64,000 nt of DNA, from contig NZ_JBEXUX010000053.1 of assembly GCF_040629175.1 (NCBI RefSeq), forward strand, positions 1-64,000. Direction: 5' to 3'. Under the pieces are notes generated by a model. It was not told the DNA's origin and searched no databases. It worked only from the letters and a program-made list of their open reading frames with translations. Origin of the DNA: Embleya sp040629175 (GTDB lineage: Bacteria > Actinomycetota > Actinomycetes > Streptomycetales > Streptomycetaceae). Of the stretch, positions 43,409 to 50,799 are shown piece after piece (position 1 is the stretch's first letter; each line of letters starts with the position of its first letter). Position numbers and translations under genes: made by a program.

Positions 43409-44185
43409 TCAGACGGGCGGCAGCAGATCGCTTTCGCTGACGGTGTACGTCAGCGGCGGGTAGACGAAGTCCGCTTCCGTGTTCTCGCGGCGCCGTAGTC
43501 GGTAGAACTCGTGCTGCTGCTCATCGTCGGCCGACACGAGACGCGTATTCTGCGGGAGGTACGCATGTCCGCCGCGAAATCGAACGAGGGTCTTCGACGT
43601 TCGAAAGGTGACCCCCAGCCATTCGTTGTCCGTCGTCCGGCCGACGGGGGCATCCAATACGATTTTGTGCCTGAGTCGCCGATTCGATTCGACGGAGAAC
43701 GCGACGATGCTGTTGTGGGCGAGGGGTATCTCGAACTTCTCGCCGCCGGACCCCTTCGATTCGAAGATCAGCTTCCTCGGCGGGCTCGCATCGGAATACC
43801 GGTAGCAGGAGAAGACGGCGATAAACGAATCGTCGGCCAGATCGAGGGCTTGGTCGGAATGGCTGCCCATGGTTTTGTAAGCGTTCGTGTAGCTCTCGAT
43901 GAGAGCGTTGTTGAAGCCGACCGCAAGCGCCGCGCTTTCTTGGACCCGTTGCGCCAGCCGTTCGTGCACCGCCCGGAAACGCTGCGTCGGGCTGCCGTAT
44001 CGAGTGGTGGTACGCACGAGGGGCACATCACCCGCCTCGTCGACCCTGGTAAGCACGGCGCCGCGCCGGCCTCTTCCCACGTCTTCCCAACGGGTCGACG
44101 CGGACAGCTCCGCAAAGAGATTCTCCTCGGTCGACAAAGCGCAGGAGAGGATCTCGTCCGAGATCCTAGACTCGGGGGGCACCAT
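43409..44185 (-). CDS. AlkB-like 2-oxoglutarate/Fe(II) dioxygenase (second of a tandem pair)
   Basis: A 258-residue protein with no close named family that I recognise, but with the AlkB-like double-stranded beta-helix pattern. FNNALIESYTNAYKTMGSHSDQALDLADDSFIAVFSC contains the HxD iron ligands (His109, Asp111); LRHKIVLD supplies the distal His173; and WLGVTFRTSKTLVRF gives two Arg (195, 202) for 2-oxoglutarate and substrate, like the Arg pair of AlkB. Spacing (HxD-61-H-21-R) is near AlkB. The N-terminal 75 residues are of unknown role. ATG 44185 has a GGGAG site and overlaps the upstream oxygenase gene by 20 bp. GC is visibly lower than in flanking genes. Substrate could be a nucleic-acid base, protein or small molecule. 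Confidence 0.7.
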   Translation of the reverse strand: MVPPESRISDEILSCALSTEENLFAELSASTRWEDVGRGRRGAVLTRVDEAGDVPLVRTTTRYGSPTQRFRAVHERLAQRVQESAALAVGFNNALIESYTNAYKTMGSHSDQALDLADDSFIAVFSCYRYSDASPPRKLIFESKGSGGEKFEIPLAHNSIVAFSVESNRRLRHKIVLDAPVGRTTDNEWLGVTFRTSKTLVRFRGGHAYLPQNTRLVSADDEQQHEFYRLRRRENTEADFVYPPLTYTVSESDLLPPV

Positions 44186-45395
44186 AGTCTCCCGTGTTCA
44201 TGCTGAAGAGAAAATCGTCACCGTAATCGATGAAGGACGAGGTTTTGTTCTCCTCGGCGTACAGCCTGCGCAGCTCGTCCATGCCCTCCGGCGTGGGTGG
44301 CCCCAGCCGCACCAGATCTCCGGCCACTTTGAGGAACGTATGGCCGTCCTTGTGCACGGCTTCGGCGCTCGAACAGCGCACCACGTATCCCAGGCGGGTC
44401 GGGAGCGACTCGGCATCCAACATCGAGGGCCGGACCGCGTGCGTATACAGGCGGTTGGTGGACAACGGCATGAAGAATACCGAGCCGGGATGGAGGGTCA
44501 CGGTGAACTGCGCGGGGAGCGTGACCCCGTCGTGTGCTTCGGCCGGATTCTTGAGGCGGAAGTGGAGTCTTGTCAGTCCGCTGTTGCCCTTCACGCCGTA
44601 GTCGAAGGCGTCTTCGGCCAGGGGTTGCAGCTTGTCGAGCCCGTCATAGAAGGTGCAGAAGGCCATGATGCCGTTGGCGGGCATGTCCTTGGTCTTGTCG
44701 GCATGGGCCGAGATCTTGGCCTTGGACTGTTTGCGCTCGGCCGTGGCGAGGGTGTTGTGGTAGATCTGGGCGAGAACGTGATTCAGCGGTGCCTGGTTCC
44801 GGAAAACGGCGGCGGCCTCGCGGTTCAGCGCCTCGACGATGTGCCTGTCGGTCGCGCGGAAGCTCTCGGTCGGCCCCGAGAGATTCGTGGAGCACCGGAG
44901 CAGGCGGAAATGTAGTTCGTCACCGTCTTGCGTGACGGGCGTCAGATAGATTCCGCTGCGATGGGCCGTTCCGGGCTTGGTGGACTCCGTCAGGGACTGG
45001 AAAGTGTGCTCCGCACGGATCCGCCCGAAGTGATCGGCGTCGAGTTCGAAGAACCGGCGGTAGTACACGCCGACGCCGTGTACGCGGACGGGAACCCGGC
45101 CGACATCGACGAGGGCCCAAGGTTCGTCGAGTTCCTCGGGGTAGCCGCGGGAAAGCTCCCGGACGACGAATACCCGGGCAGCCGCGCGCAGTTGATCGCT
45201 GCTGATCCCGGATATGTCGCCGCACAGGTAGACGGTCCGCTGCGCGAGGTCGGGCGCACCGGAAGCAAGGTCCTCCGGCGTGATGGTGGACCCGAAGAAG
45301 TCCCGGATCAAGTCGTTGTCCTGCAACATCGATGGTGCGACCAGGATGTTGCTCGCATCCTCGATGGAGGCTTCTGTCGGCTCTGTTGCGTGCAT
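44166..45395 (-). CDS. AlkB-like 2-oxoglutarate/Fe(II) dioxygenase (first of a tandem pair)
   Basis: A 409-residue protein from ATG 45395 (a GTG at 45464 would add 23 residues and cross an inverted repeat). The C-terminal half holds NHVLAQIYHN, then ISAHADKTKDMPANGIMAF with HxD (His231, Asp233), VTLHPGSVFFMPLSTNRLYTHAV with His319, and LGYVVRCSSAEAVH with Arg340: the ordered HxD...H...R set of 2-oxoglutarate oxygenases, with AlkB-like phrasing (SVFFMPLSTN matches the GDLLVM position). The N-terminal 180 residues (FFGSTITPEDL, VYYRRFFELDADHFG) have no recognised domain. It overlaps the next oxygenase gene, so both are made together. No signal peptide. Lower GC suggests acquisition by transfer. 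Confidence 0.7.
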   Translation of the reverse strand: MHATEPTEASIEDASNILVAPSMLQDNDLIRDFFGSTITPEDLASGAPDLAQRTVYLCGDISGISSDQLRAAARVFVVRELSRGYPEELDEPWALVDVGRVPVRVHGVGVYYRRFFELDADHFGRIRAEHTFQSLTESTKPGTAHRSGIYLTPVTQDGDELHFRLLRCSTNLSGPTESFRATDRHIVEALNREAAAVFRNQAPLNHVLAQIYHNTLATAERKQSKAKISAHADKTKDMPANGIMAFCTFYDGLDKLQPLAEDAFDYGVKGNSGLTRLHFRLKNPAEAHDGVTLPAQFTVTLHPGSVFFMPLSTNRLYTHAVRPSMLDAESLPTRLGYVVRCSSAEAVHKDGHTFLKVAGDLVRLGPPTPEGMDELRRLYAEENKTSSFIDYGDDFLFSMNTGDYGAPRV

Positions 45396-45774
45396 CAAAC
45401 GTTGCCTGCCATTCGCGGATCTCGATGGATTGTCCAAAACCGGGGATATGGCAACGGCCCGCACTCTTTCATTTGTGTTGCGAAGCGTAAATGAAAGGAA
45501 ACGGACCGTTGATTCGATGCTCTCACGGGGGTTCGACGGCGGGCAACGGGGTTCTGCGGTGCGGGCGGTGCGCGGAGTTGCTCGGAGCGGGCTTCGGTGT
45601 CCGGCGGTCCACGGCCGGCCGCCGGCGCGGCCTGCCGAGGCCGAAGCCGGGCAACGATCCGCGTCGGCTCGGTGGTTCGTCGGGCCGAGTGGGGCTCCGG
45701 TGGGTCGGGCGCGGACGTGGACGGTGCCTGCGGTGGCGGGCCCGTCGAGAAGGGCGGACGGTCTCCCGGGTGGG
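45396..45774. other. Promoter region of the dioxygenase pair; otherwise gene-free
   Basis: 379 bp between the first dioxygenase gene and the end of the universal stress gene. The part nearest the dioxygenase (45396-45500) is A/T-rich and has the inverted repeat at 45466-45497. The remainder (45500-45774) returns to high GC with only shadow-like frames. No terminator stronger than short GC dyads is seen. Confidence 0.5.
45466..45497. promoter_or_regulatory. 9-bp inverted repeat upstream of the dioxygenase pair
   Basis: CTTTCATTT (45466-45474) and its exact complement AAATGAAAG (45489-45497), centre to centre 23 bp, separated by 14 bp. It lies 71-102 bp upstream of the first dioxygenase start. 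It could be an operator for a regulator not in the window, or the base of an RNA hairpin. Confidence 0.55.
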
Positions 45775-46677
45775 TCAGGTTCGGATCGGGACGAGGAGGA
45801 CGGGGGACTTGGCGTGGTGCAGGAGGGCGTGTACGACGCGGCCCAGGTTGGGGCCGAAGCGGCCGGTGGGTCGGTGGGCGGCGAGGACCAGTAGCTCGGC
45901 GTCGGCGCTTGCCGCGATGAGGGCGTGTGTGGGGGTGTCCAGGATGACGTCCTCGGTGACGGTGACCTGCGGGTACTTGTCGCGGACGGGCTTGACGGCG
46001 CCGGCCAGCGTGGTTCCGGCCATCATGCGCCAGTCGTCCATGATCGACACGGCCGGGGCGTACGCGACGCTGCCGGCCGGCATCGGCGGATAGCGCCACG
46101 CGTGCACGGCGCGCAGTGGCAGGTCTCGGGTTCGGGCCTGGACGAAGGCGGCCTCGATGGCGGGGCCGCAGTCGTCGCCGGAGACACCGACCACGATCGC
46201 CTTCGGGGTGCGGTCGGGGCTCGTGTCGTGGTCGGGGCGCACGACCAGGATCGGACAGCGGGCCGCCGCGGAGACGGGGAGGCTGACCGAGCCCATCAGC
46301 AGGCCGGCGAAGCCGCCCATCCCTCGGCTGCCGACGACCAGCAGCGCGGCGCGGTCGCTCGTGGCCTCCAACACGTCGATGGCGTTGGCGAGTTCGACCG
46401 TGGCGACGACCGGCAGGTGGTTGTGCCGGGCCCGGGCCCGGGCGGCGCCCCGCTCGACGATGGCGCGGGCGTTCTCGCGCAGTTGTTGTCCGAAGCGGTC
46501 GTCGCCACCGGCGACTTCGACCCACTCCAGGGCGTGCAGCACTTCGAGGGTGGTGTGTCGGCGGACGGCCTCGTCGGCGGCCAGGTCCACGGCTCGTTCG
46601 GCGCCGGGGGAGCCGTCGAAGCCGACGACGACGTGCCCCTGGAGCGGAGCCGGGCCGGAGGTGGATTCCTGGGTCAT
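45775..46677 (-). CDS. Universal stress protein, two UspA domains
   Basis: A 300-residue tandem UspA protein. Domain 1 starts VVVGFDGSPGAERAVDLA and ends with the ATP-loop LLVVGSRGMGGFAGLLMGSVS (GxxGxxxxGxxGxxS type, about residues 112-132). Domain 2 starts IVVGVSGDDCGPAIEAAF and ends LLVLAAHRPTGRFGPNLGRV, whose loop is less canonical, so only domain 1 is a sure ATP binder. It is the second gene of a minus-strand pair with another double Usp; such pairs are typical of DevR/DosR-type redox regulons. Confidence 0.92.
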   Translation of the reverse strand: MTQESTSGPAPLQGHVVVGFDGSPGAERAVDLAADEAVRRHTTLEVLHALEWVEVAGGDDRFGQQLRENARAIVERGAARARARHNHLPVVATVELANAIDVLEATSDRAALLVVGSRGMGGFAGLLMGSVSLPVSAAARCPILVVRPDHDTSPDRTPKAIVVGVSGDDCGPAIEAAFVQARTRDLPLRAVHAWRYPPMPAGSVAYAPAVSIMDDWRMMAGTTLAGAVKPVRDKYPQVTVTEDVILDTPTHALIAASADAELLVLAAHRPTGRFGPNLGRVVHALLHHAKSPVLLVPIRT

Positions 46678-46756
46678 GGTGGGGGATCCCTTTCGAGGTG
46701 GTCGTCGAGGCGTCGAACGTGGTGGCCGTACATCGAGTGCCCGGGCCGGCGGATGC

Positions 46757-47674
46757 TCAGTCGTGCTCGGTCGTGCTCGGCGGTCGCTCGTCGTCCGGGC
46801 CGGGGACGATCACCAGCGGGCAACGGGCGTGGTGGATCAGCCCGTGGCCGACCGAGCCCAGGAGCAGGCCCGTGAAGCCGCCGCGTCCGCGCGTACCGAC
46901 GACCAGGCACAGGGCGTGCTCGGCGGCCTCGCGCAGGACCGCGACGGGGTGTCCGACGGCGACCTCGCGGTGTACGGGCACCGTCGGGTACTTCTCGGTC
47001 CATCCGGCGAGCGTCTCGGCGAGGCGCAGTCGGCCCTCCTGCATTTCCTCGCGCATGCGCAGCCCGGCCAACAGGCCGCCGGGCAATTGGCGGACGTTGA
47101 TCGCCACGATCGTGGCGCCGCGCCGGGCGGCCTCGTCGAAGGCGTACGCCACGGCCGGCTCGGAGTGCCGTCCCCCGTCGACCGCGACCACGATGGTCGG
47201 TGGCTCACCGCTCGTGTGCTCGGGTTCCCGGACGACCACGACCGGGCACGTCGCGTGCGCGGTGACCGGTACCGCGATTCCGCCGGTGGTCAGCAGCTCC
47301 GCGGCTGTGGACAGGCGGCGTGAGCCGAGTACGACCATCGCCGCGTCCCGGGAGTGCTCGCGCAGCGCGGCCACGGGTGTTCCATCGGCCAGGACCGATT
47401 CCGTGCTCAGCCGAGGGTGGCGGGGCGCGACCAGTTCGCGGGCTGCGTCCAGGGCCCGGACGCCGGTTGCGCGGAAGCGTTCGCCCCAGGTTTGACGGTG
47501 CGGGTTCGACTCGGGATGACGGTCGGCGCCGAGCGGCCAGTCGAGGGCGTGCACCAGGCGCAACGGCAGGCCGCGGCGGGCGGCCTCGTCGGCTGCCCAG
47601 ACCACGGCGAGCCGGCCCGCGTCGGTGTCCTCGATACCGACGACGATCGGTGTTGCTCCCACGTGCACGGTCAC
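46757..47674 (-). CDS. Universal stress protein, two UspA domains
   Basis: A 305-residue tandem UspA protein from GTG 47674, with a strong GGAGAAGGAG site. Domain 1 begins PIVVGIEDTDAGRLAVVWAA and has a degenerate loop (VVLGSRRLSTAAELLTTGG), while domain 2 begins IVVAVDGGRHSEPAVAYAF and ends with a perfect ATP loop VVGTRGRGGFTGLLLGSVGH (about residues 263-282). The adjacent Usp has the intact loop in its first domain, so the two proteins are complementary. A palindromic box (47755-47770) is 81 bp upstream, in the gap shared with the divergent acyl-CoA synthetase gene. Confidence 0.92.
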   Translation of the reverse strand: MTVHVGATPIVVGIEDTDAGRLAVVWAADEAARRGLPLRLVHALDWPLGADRHPESNPHRQTWGERFRATGVRALDAARELVAPRHPRLSTESVLADGTPVAALREHSRDAAMVVLGSRRLSTAAELLTTGGIAVPVTAHATCPVVVVREPEHTSGEPPTIVVAVDGGRHSEPAVAYAFDEAARRGATIVAINVRQLPGGLLAGLRMREEMQEGRLRLAETLAGWTEKYPTVPVHREVAVGHPVAVLREAAEHALCLVVGTRGRGGFTGLLLGSVGHGLIHHARCPLVIVPGPDDERPPSTTEHD

Positions 47675-47754
47675 TGTCGACTCCTTCTCCCGAGGCCGAT
47701 CGATCACCTGTCGGCCCGCGCTTCGAACCCTGCCCGTCCCAGCCGGGCCCGGGC

Positions 47755-47770
47755 AGGGCCGTTGGACCCG
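47755..47770. promoter_or_regulatory. Candidate DevR-type box upstream of usp pair and synthetase gene
   Basis: AGGGCCGTTGGACCCG, one of at least five sites in this part of the window with the form AGGGCCGNNNGNCCCG, where GGG and CCC span 14 bp. It sits in the divergent gap. It overlaps the perfect palindrome GGACCCGGGTCC (47764-47775). Confidence 0.6.
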
Positions 47771-47865
47771 GGTCCCCGGACCGGTCGGCCCTGCCGGAGG
47801 CGGAGGTTCGGCGCGAGGCTGGCGGCGAGCGGCGCGCACGCGCCTCGGCCGAAGGGAACGGGACC

Positions 47866-50562
47866 ATGCACGAGGTCGGTACACCGCACGCGATCTGGGC
47901 GCTGGCCGCCGATGGCGAGACGGTACTGCTGCGGCGTCCGGGCCCCGAGGATCGGGACCGGGTGCTGGCGATGCACGCCGCCATGTCGGCGGAGAACCTC
48001 TACCTGCGGTTCTTCGGCGCGTCGGAGTCGGCGGCACGCGAGACCGCCGAGCGGGTGAGTACGCCCGACCGGGCCGGATGCGGCGCGCTGGTCGCGCTCA
48101 CCCCGGACGGGGACGAGGTGGTCGGGGTCGTCGAGTACGACGGCGCCATCGGCTCCGGCGAGGCCGAACTGGCGTTGGCGGTGGCCGACGCGTGGCACGG
48201 CCGGGGGATCGGCACGCTGCTGATCGAGCACGTGGTCACGATGGCTCGCGCGGCCGGCATGCGCACGCTGGTGGCGGACCTGTTGCCGTGGAATCGGCCC
48301 ATGTTGCGGGTCCTGGAGGACATGGGAATGCCGGTGCGCAACCGTCTCGTGTCCGGTGTACTGAGCTGCGCGATTCCGCTGGACGGTGACATACCGACGG
48401 TCGAGCGCTACCTGACCGCCGTGGCACGGCGCGAGGCTCTGGCGGATGTGGCCAGCCTGGTACCGCTGTTCGCGCCCCGCGCGGTGGCGATCGCGGGCGC
48501 CGGGCGACGGGCCGACTCGGTCGGCCGGGCGCTGCTGCACAACGTCAAGGCGGCCGGCTATGCCGGGTCGTTGGCCGTACTGCATCCCACGGCGACCGAG
48601 ATCGACGGCGTACCGGCGTTCCCGACGCCGGATCTGCTTCCGGAAGTGCCCGATCTGGTGGTGGTGGCCGTCCCGGCCGACCGGGTCCCCGCTGTGGTCG
48701 AGGACTGTGGACGCGTCGGCGTGCGGGCGGTGGTCGTGGTGACCTCGGGCGGCACGCCGGAGCAGGCCGCGCGGGTGCACGCCTCCATTCGCAGGCACGG
48801 GATGCGCATGGTCGGCCCGAACTGCCTGGGCATCGCGCAGACCGACCCGACGACGGCCCTGAACGCGACCTTCGGCTGGGCCGTCCCCACTCGCGGCAGC
48901 GCCGGGGTGGCGGTGCAGTCCGGCGGGGTCGGCATCGCGTTGACGGAGCAGTTGAACCGGTTGGGGATCGGGGTGTCCACGTTCGCGTCACTCGGTGACA
49001 AGTACGACGTCAGCGGCAACGACATGCTCCAGTGGTGGCAGGCCGACCCGCAGACCACGATGGCGATCCTGCACCTGGAATCGTTCGGCAACCCGCGCAA
49101 GTTCTCCCGGATCGCCCGTACCGTCGGCCGCACCAAGCCGGTGCTGACCGTGGACGCGGGCCGTTCCGCCGCCGGGCGCCGCGCCGCCGGATCGCACACG
49201 GCCGCCGCGGTCACCCCGACGGTGGCGCGGGGCGCGCTGTTCCGGCAGGCCGGGGTGACGGCCGTACAGACCCTCGGCGACCTGGTCGCCGTCGCGGCCC
49301 TGTTGCACTCCCAGCCGTTGCCGGACGGCGCCTCGGTCGCGGTGATCGGCAACGCGGGTGGCGCCGGAGTACTCGCCGCGGACGCCTGCGTGGACGCGGG
49401 CCTGGCGGTGCCGCGCTTCGGGCCGGACCTGGAGGCCGACCTGCGGGCGCTGCTGCCCGCCGGTGCCGCGTGCGCCAACCCGGTCGACACCACCGCCACC
49501 GTCGACGGCGAGACCCTGCGCCGCTGCGTGGACCGGGTCATGGCCGCGGGCCACGTGGACGCGGTGGTACTGGCCTTGGCCCCGACCGCGCTCGGCGACC
49601 CGCTCGGCGACATGTTGGGCGGACCTGCGGTGGGTGAGCGCCCGGTCCTGGTCGTCGCGCCCGAACGCGCCGCCTCCGTGGAGCTGTTGCCCGCCGCGGG
49701 CGGGACGGTGCCGGTGTACAACGACGCGCGCACCGCCGCCGTAGCCCTCGCCCACGCGCACGAGCGCGCGATGTGGCTGACTCGACCGCGCGGCACGGTA
49801 CCGGCGTTGCCCGACGTCGACCGTGGTGCGGCCCGCTCGCTCGCCGCCGACTACCTGGGGCGCGAGCCCGACGGAGGATGGCTGCCGCCGCGCGAATGCG
49901 CACGTCTGCTGGGCGCGTACGGCATCGAAGTGAGCCCGTGGCGGCAGGCGTTCGACGCCGACGAGGCGGTGGCGCTGGCCCGCGAACTGGCCCCCCTCGG
50001 CGCCGACGGAGCGGTCGTACTCAAGGCGTACGGCCCGCAGATCGTGCACAAGAGCGACGTAGGCGGGGTCCGGCTGCGCCTGGTCGGCGACGACGCGGTA
50101 CGCGAGGCGTTCACCGACCTCGCGCATCGCATCGGCGCGCTGATGGAGAGCGTGGTCGTCCAGCCCATGGCCGCCTCCGGCGTCGAACTGATCGCCGGGG
50201 TGACCCAGGACGAGGTATTGGGTCCGCTGGTGGTGTTCGGCCTCGGCGGCGTGACCACCGACCTGCTCGCCGACCACGGCGCCCGGCTCACCCCGCTGAC
50301 CGACCTGGACGCACACGCGCTGCTCGCCGGTTCGCGTGGGGCACCGCTGCTGTACGGCCATCGGGGTGCGTCCGCCACCGACACCGCCGGGATCGAGAAC
50401 GTCCTGCACCGCCTGTCCAGGCTCGCGGACGACGTGCCGCAACTCGCGGAGGCCGACCTGAACCCACTGGTGGCCCGGCCCGACGGCGTCACCGTGCTCG
50501 ACGCCCGCATCCGCCTCGCGCCGCGACCCGGACACGATCCGTACCTGCGGCGCCTGCGCTGA
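47866..50562 (+). CDS. PatA-like fusion: GNAT acetyltransferase plus ADP-forming acyl-CoA synthetase
   Basis: An 898-residue fusion. Residues about 15-165 are a GNAT domain (VVGVVEYDG, VADAWHGRGIGTLLIEHVV with the acetyl-CoA loop). Residues about 195-320 are a CoA-binding Rossmann domain (VAIAGAGRRADSVGRALLHNV), about 325-640 the succinyl-CoA ligase-like part (GMRMVGPNCLGI, VAVIGNAGGAGVLAADA), and about 665-898 the ATP-grasp domain (VVLKAYGPQIVHKSDVGGVRL, VVFGLGGVTTDL). The usual phospho-His loop is not evident in NAGGAGVL, so synthetase activity may be lost, as in protein acetyltransferases of the Pat type. Those acetylate lysines of metabolic enzymes such as acetyl-CoA synthetase. N-terminal GNAT order is the streptomycete form. 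It is divergent from the usp pair. Confidence 0.88.
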   Translation: MHEVGTPHAIWALAADGETVLLRRPGPEDRDRVLAMHAAMSAENLYLRFFGASESAARETAERVSTPDRAGCGALVALTPDGDEVVGVVEYDGAIGSGEAELALAVADAWHGRGIGTLLIEHVVTMARAAGMRTLVADLLPWNRPMLRVLEDMGMPVRNRLVSGVLSCAIPLDGDIPTVERYLTAVARREALADVASLVPLFAPRAVAIAGAGRRADSVGRALLHNVKAAGYAGSLAVLHPTATEIDGVPAFPTPDLLPEVPDLVVVAVPADRVPAVVEDCGRVGVRAVVVVTSGGTPEQAARVHASIRRHGMRMVGPNCLGIAQTDPTTALNATFGWAVPTRGSAGVAVQSGGVGIALTEQLNRLGIGVSTFASLGDKYDVSGNDMLQWWQADPQTTMAILHLESFGNPRKFSRIARTVGRTKPVLTVDAGRSAAGRRAAGSHTAAAVTPTVARGALFRQAGVTAVQTLGDLVAVAALLHSQPLPDGASVAVIGNAGGAGVLAADACVDAGLAVPRFGPDLEADLRALLPAGAACANPVDTTATVDGETLRRCVDRVMAAGHVDAVVLALAPTALGDPLGDMLGGPAVGERPVLVVAPERAASVELLPAAGGTVPVYNDARTAAVALAHAHERAMWLTRPRGTVPALPDVDRGAARSLAADYLGREPDGGWLPPRECARLLGAYGIEVSPWRQAFDADEAVALARELAPLGADGAVVLKAYGPQIVHKSDVGGVRLRLVGDDAVREAFTDLAHRIGALMESVVVQPMAASGVELIAGVTQDEVLGPLVVFGLGGVTTDLLADHGARLTPLTDLDAHALLAGSRGAPLLYGHRGASATDTAGIENVLHRLSRLADDVPQLAEADLNPLVARPDGVTVLDARIRLAPRPGHDPYLRRLR

Positions 50563-50595
50563 ACCGGGGTACTCCACTGCGATGATCGCCCGAAG

Positions 50596-50645
50596 GTGAC
50601 CGAACCCGGGGACGGTCCGTCCGGACCGTCCCCGGGTTCGGTCAC
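50596..50645 (+). terminator. 23-bp perfect hairpin after the PatA-like gene
   Basis: The 23-base arm 50596-50618 (starting GTGACCGAACCCGGGG) is exactly complementary to 50623-50645, with the four-base loop GTCC. It begins 33 bp after the stop of the PatA-like gene and is one of the longest perfect stems in the window. Confidence 0.92.
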
Positions 50646-50799
50646 GAATCCGTGGCTGGTGGAGGGCACCGCGGCCGCGTGCCCGACCCCGGTGGTTCCA
50701 CTCCTCGTCATCCGTTCGACATTCCCGCCCGATACCGTGCACCGTTGTCGAAATGCCCTTCCATCGGCTCCTGCGGCCGTCGTCGTAGAGGAGTGCGAG

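Noticed and set aside
43409..45395. Phage or toxin-antitoxin origin for the low-GC oxygenase pair
   Set aside because: No integrase, att-like repeats, tRNA or phage genes are beside it. Transfer is plausible but the vehicle cannot be named.
45491..46093. Plus-strand small ORF starting in the dioxygenase promoter
   Set aside because: It has an A/G-rich start region but quickly becomes Arg/Gly-rich and overlaps the Usp gene in antisense.
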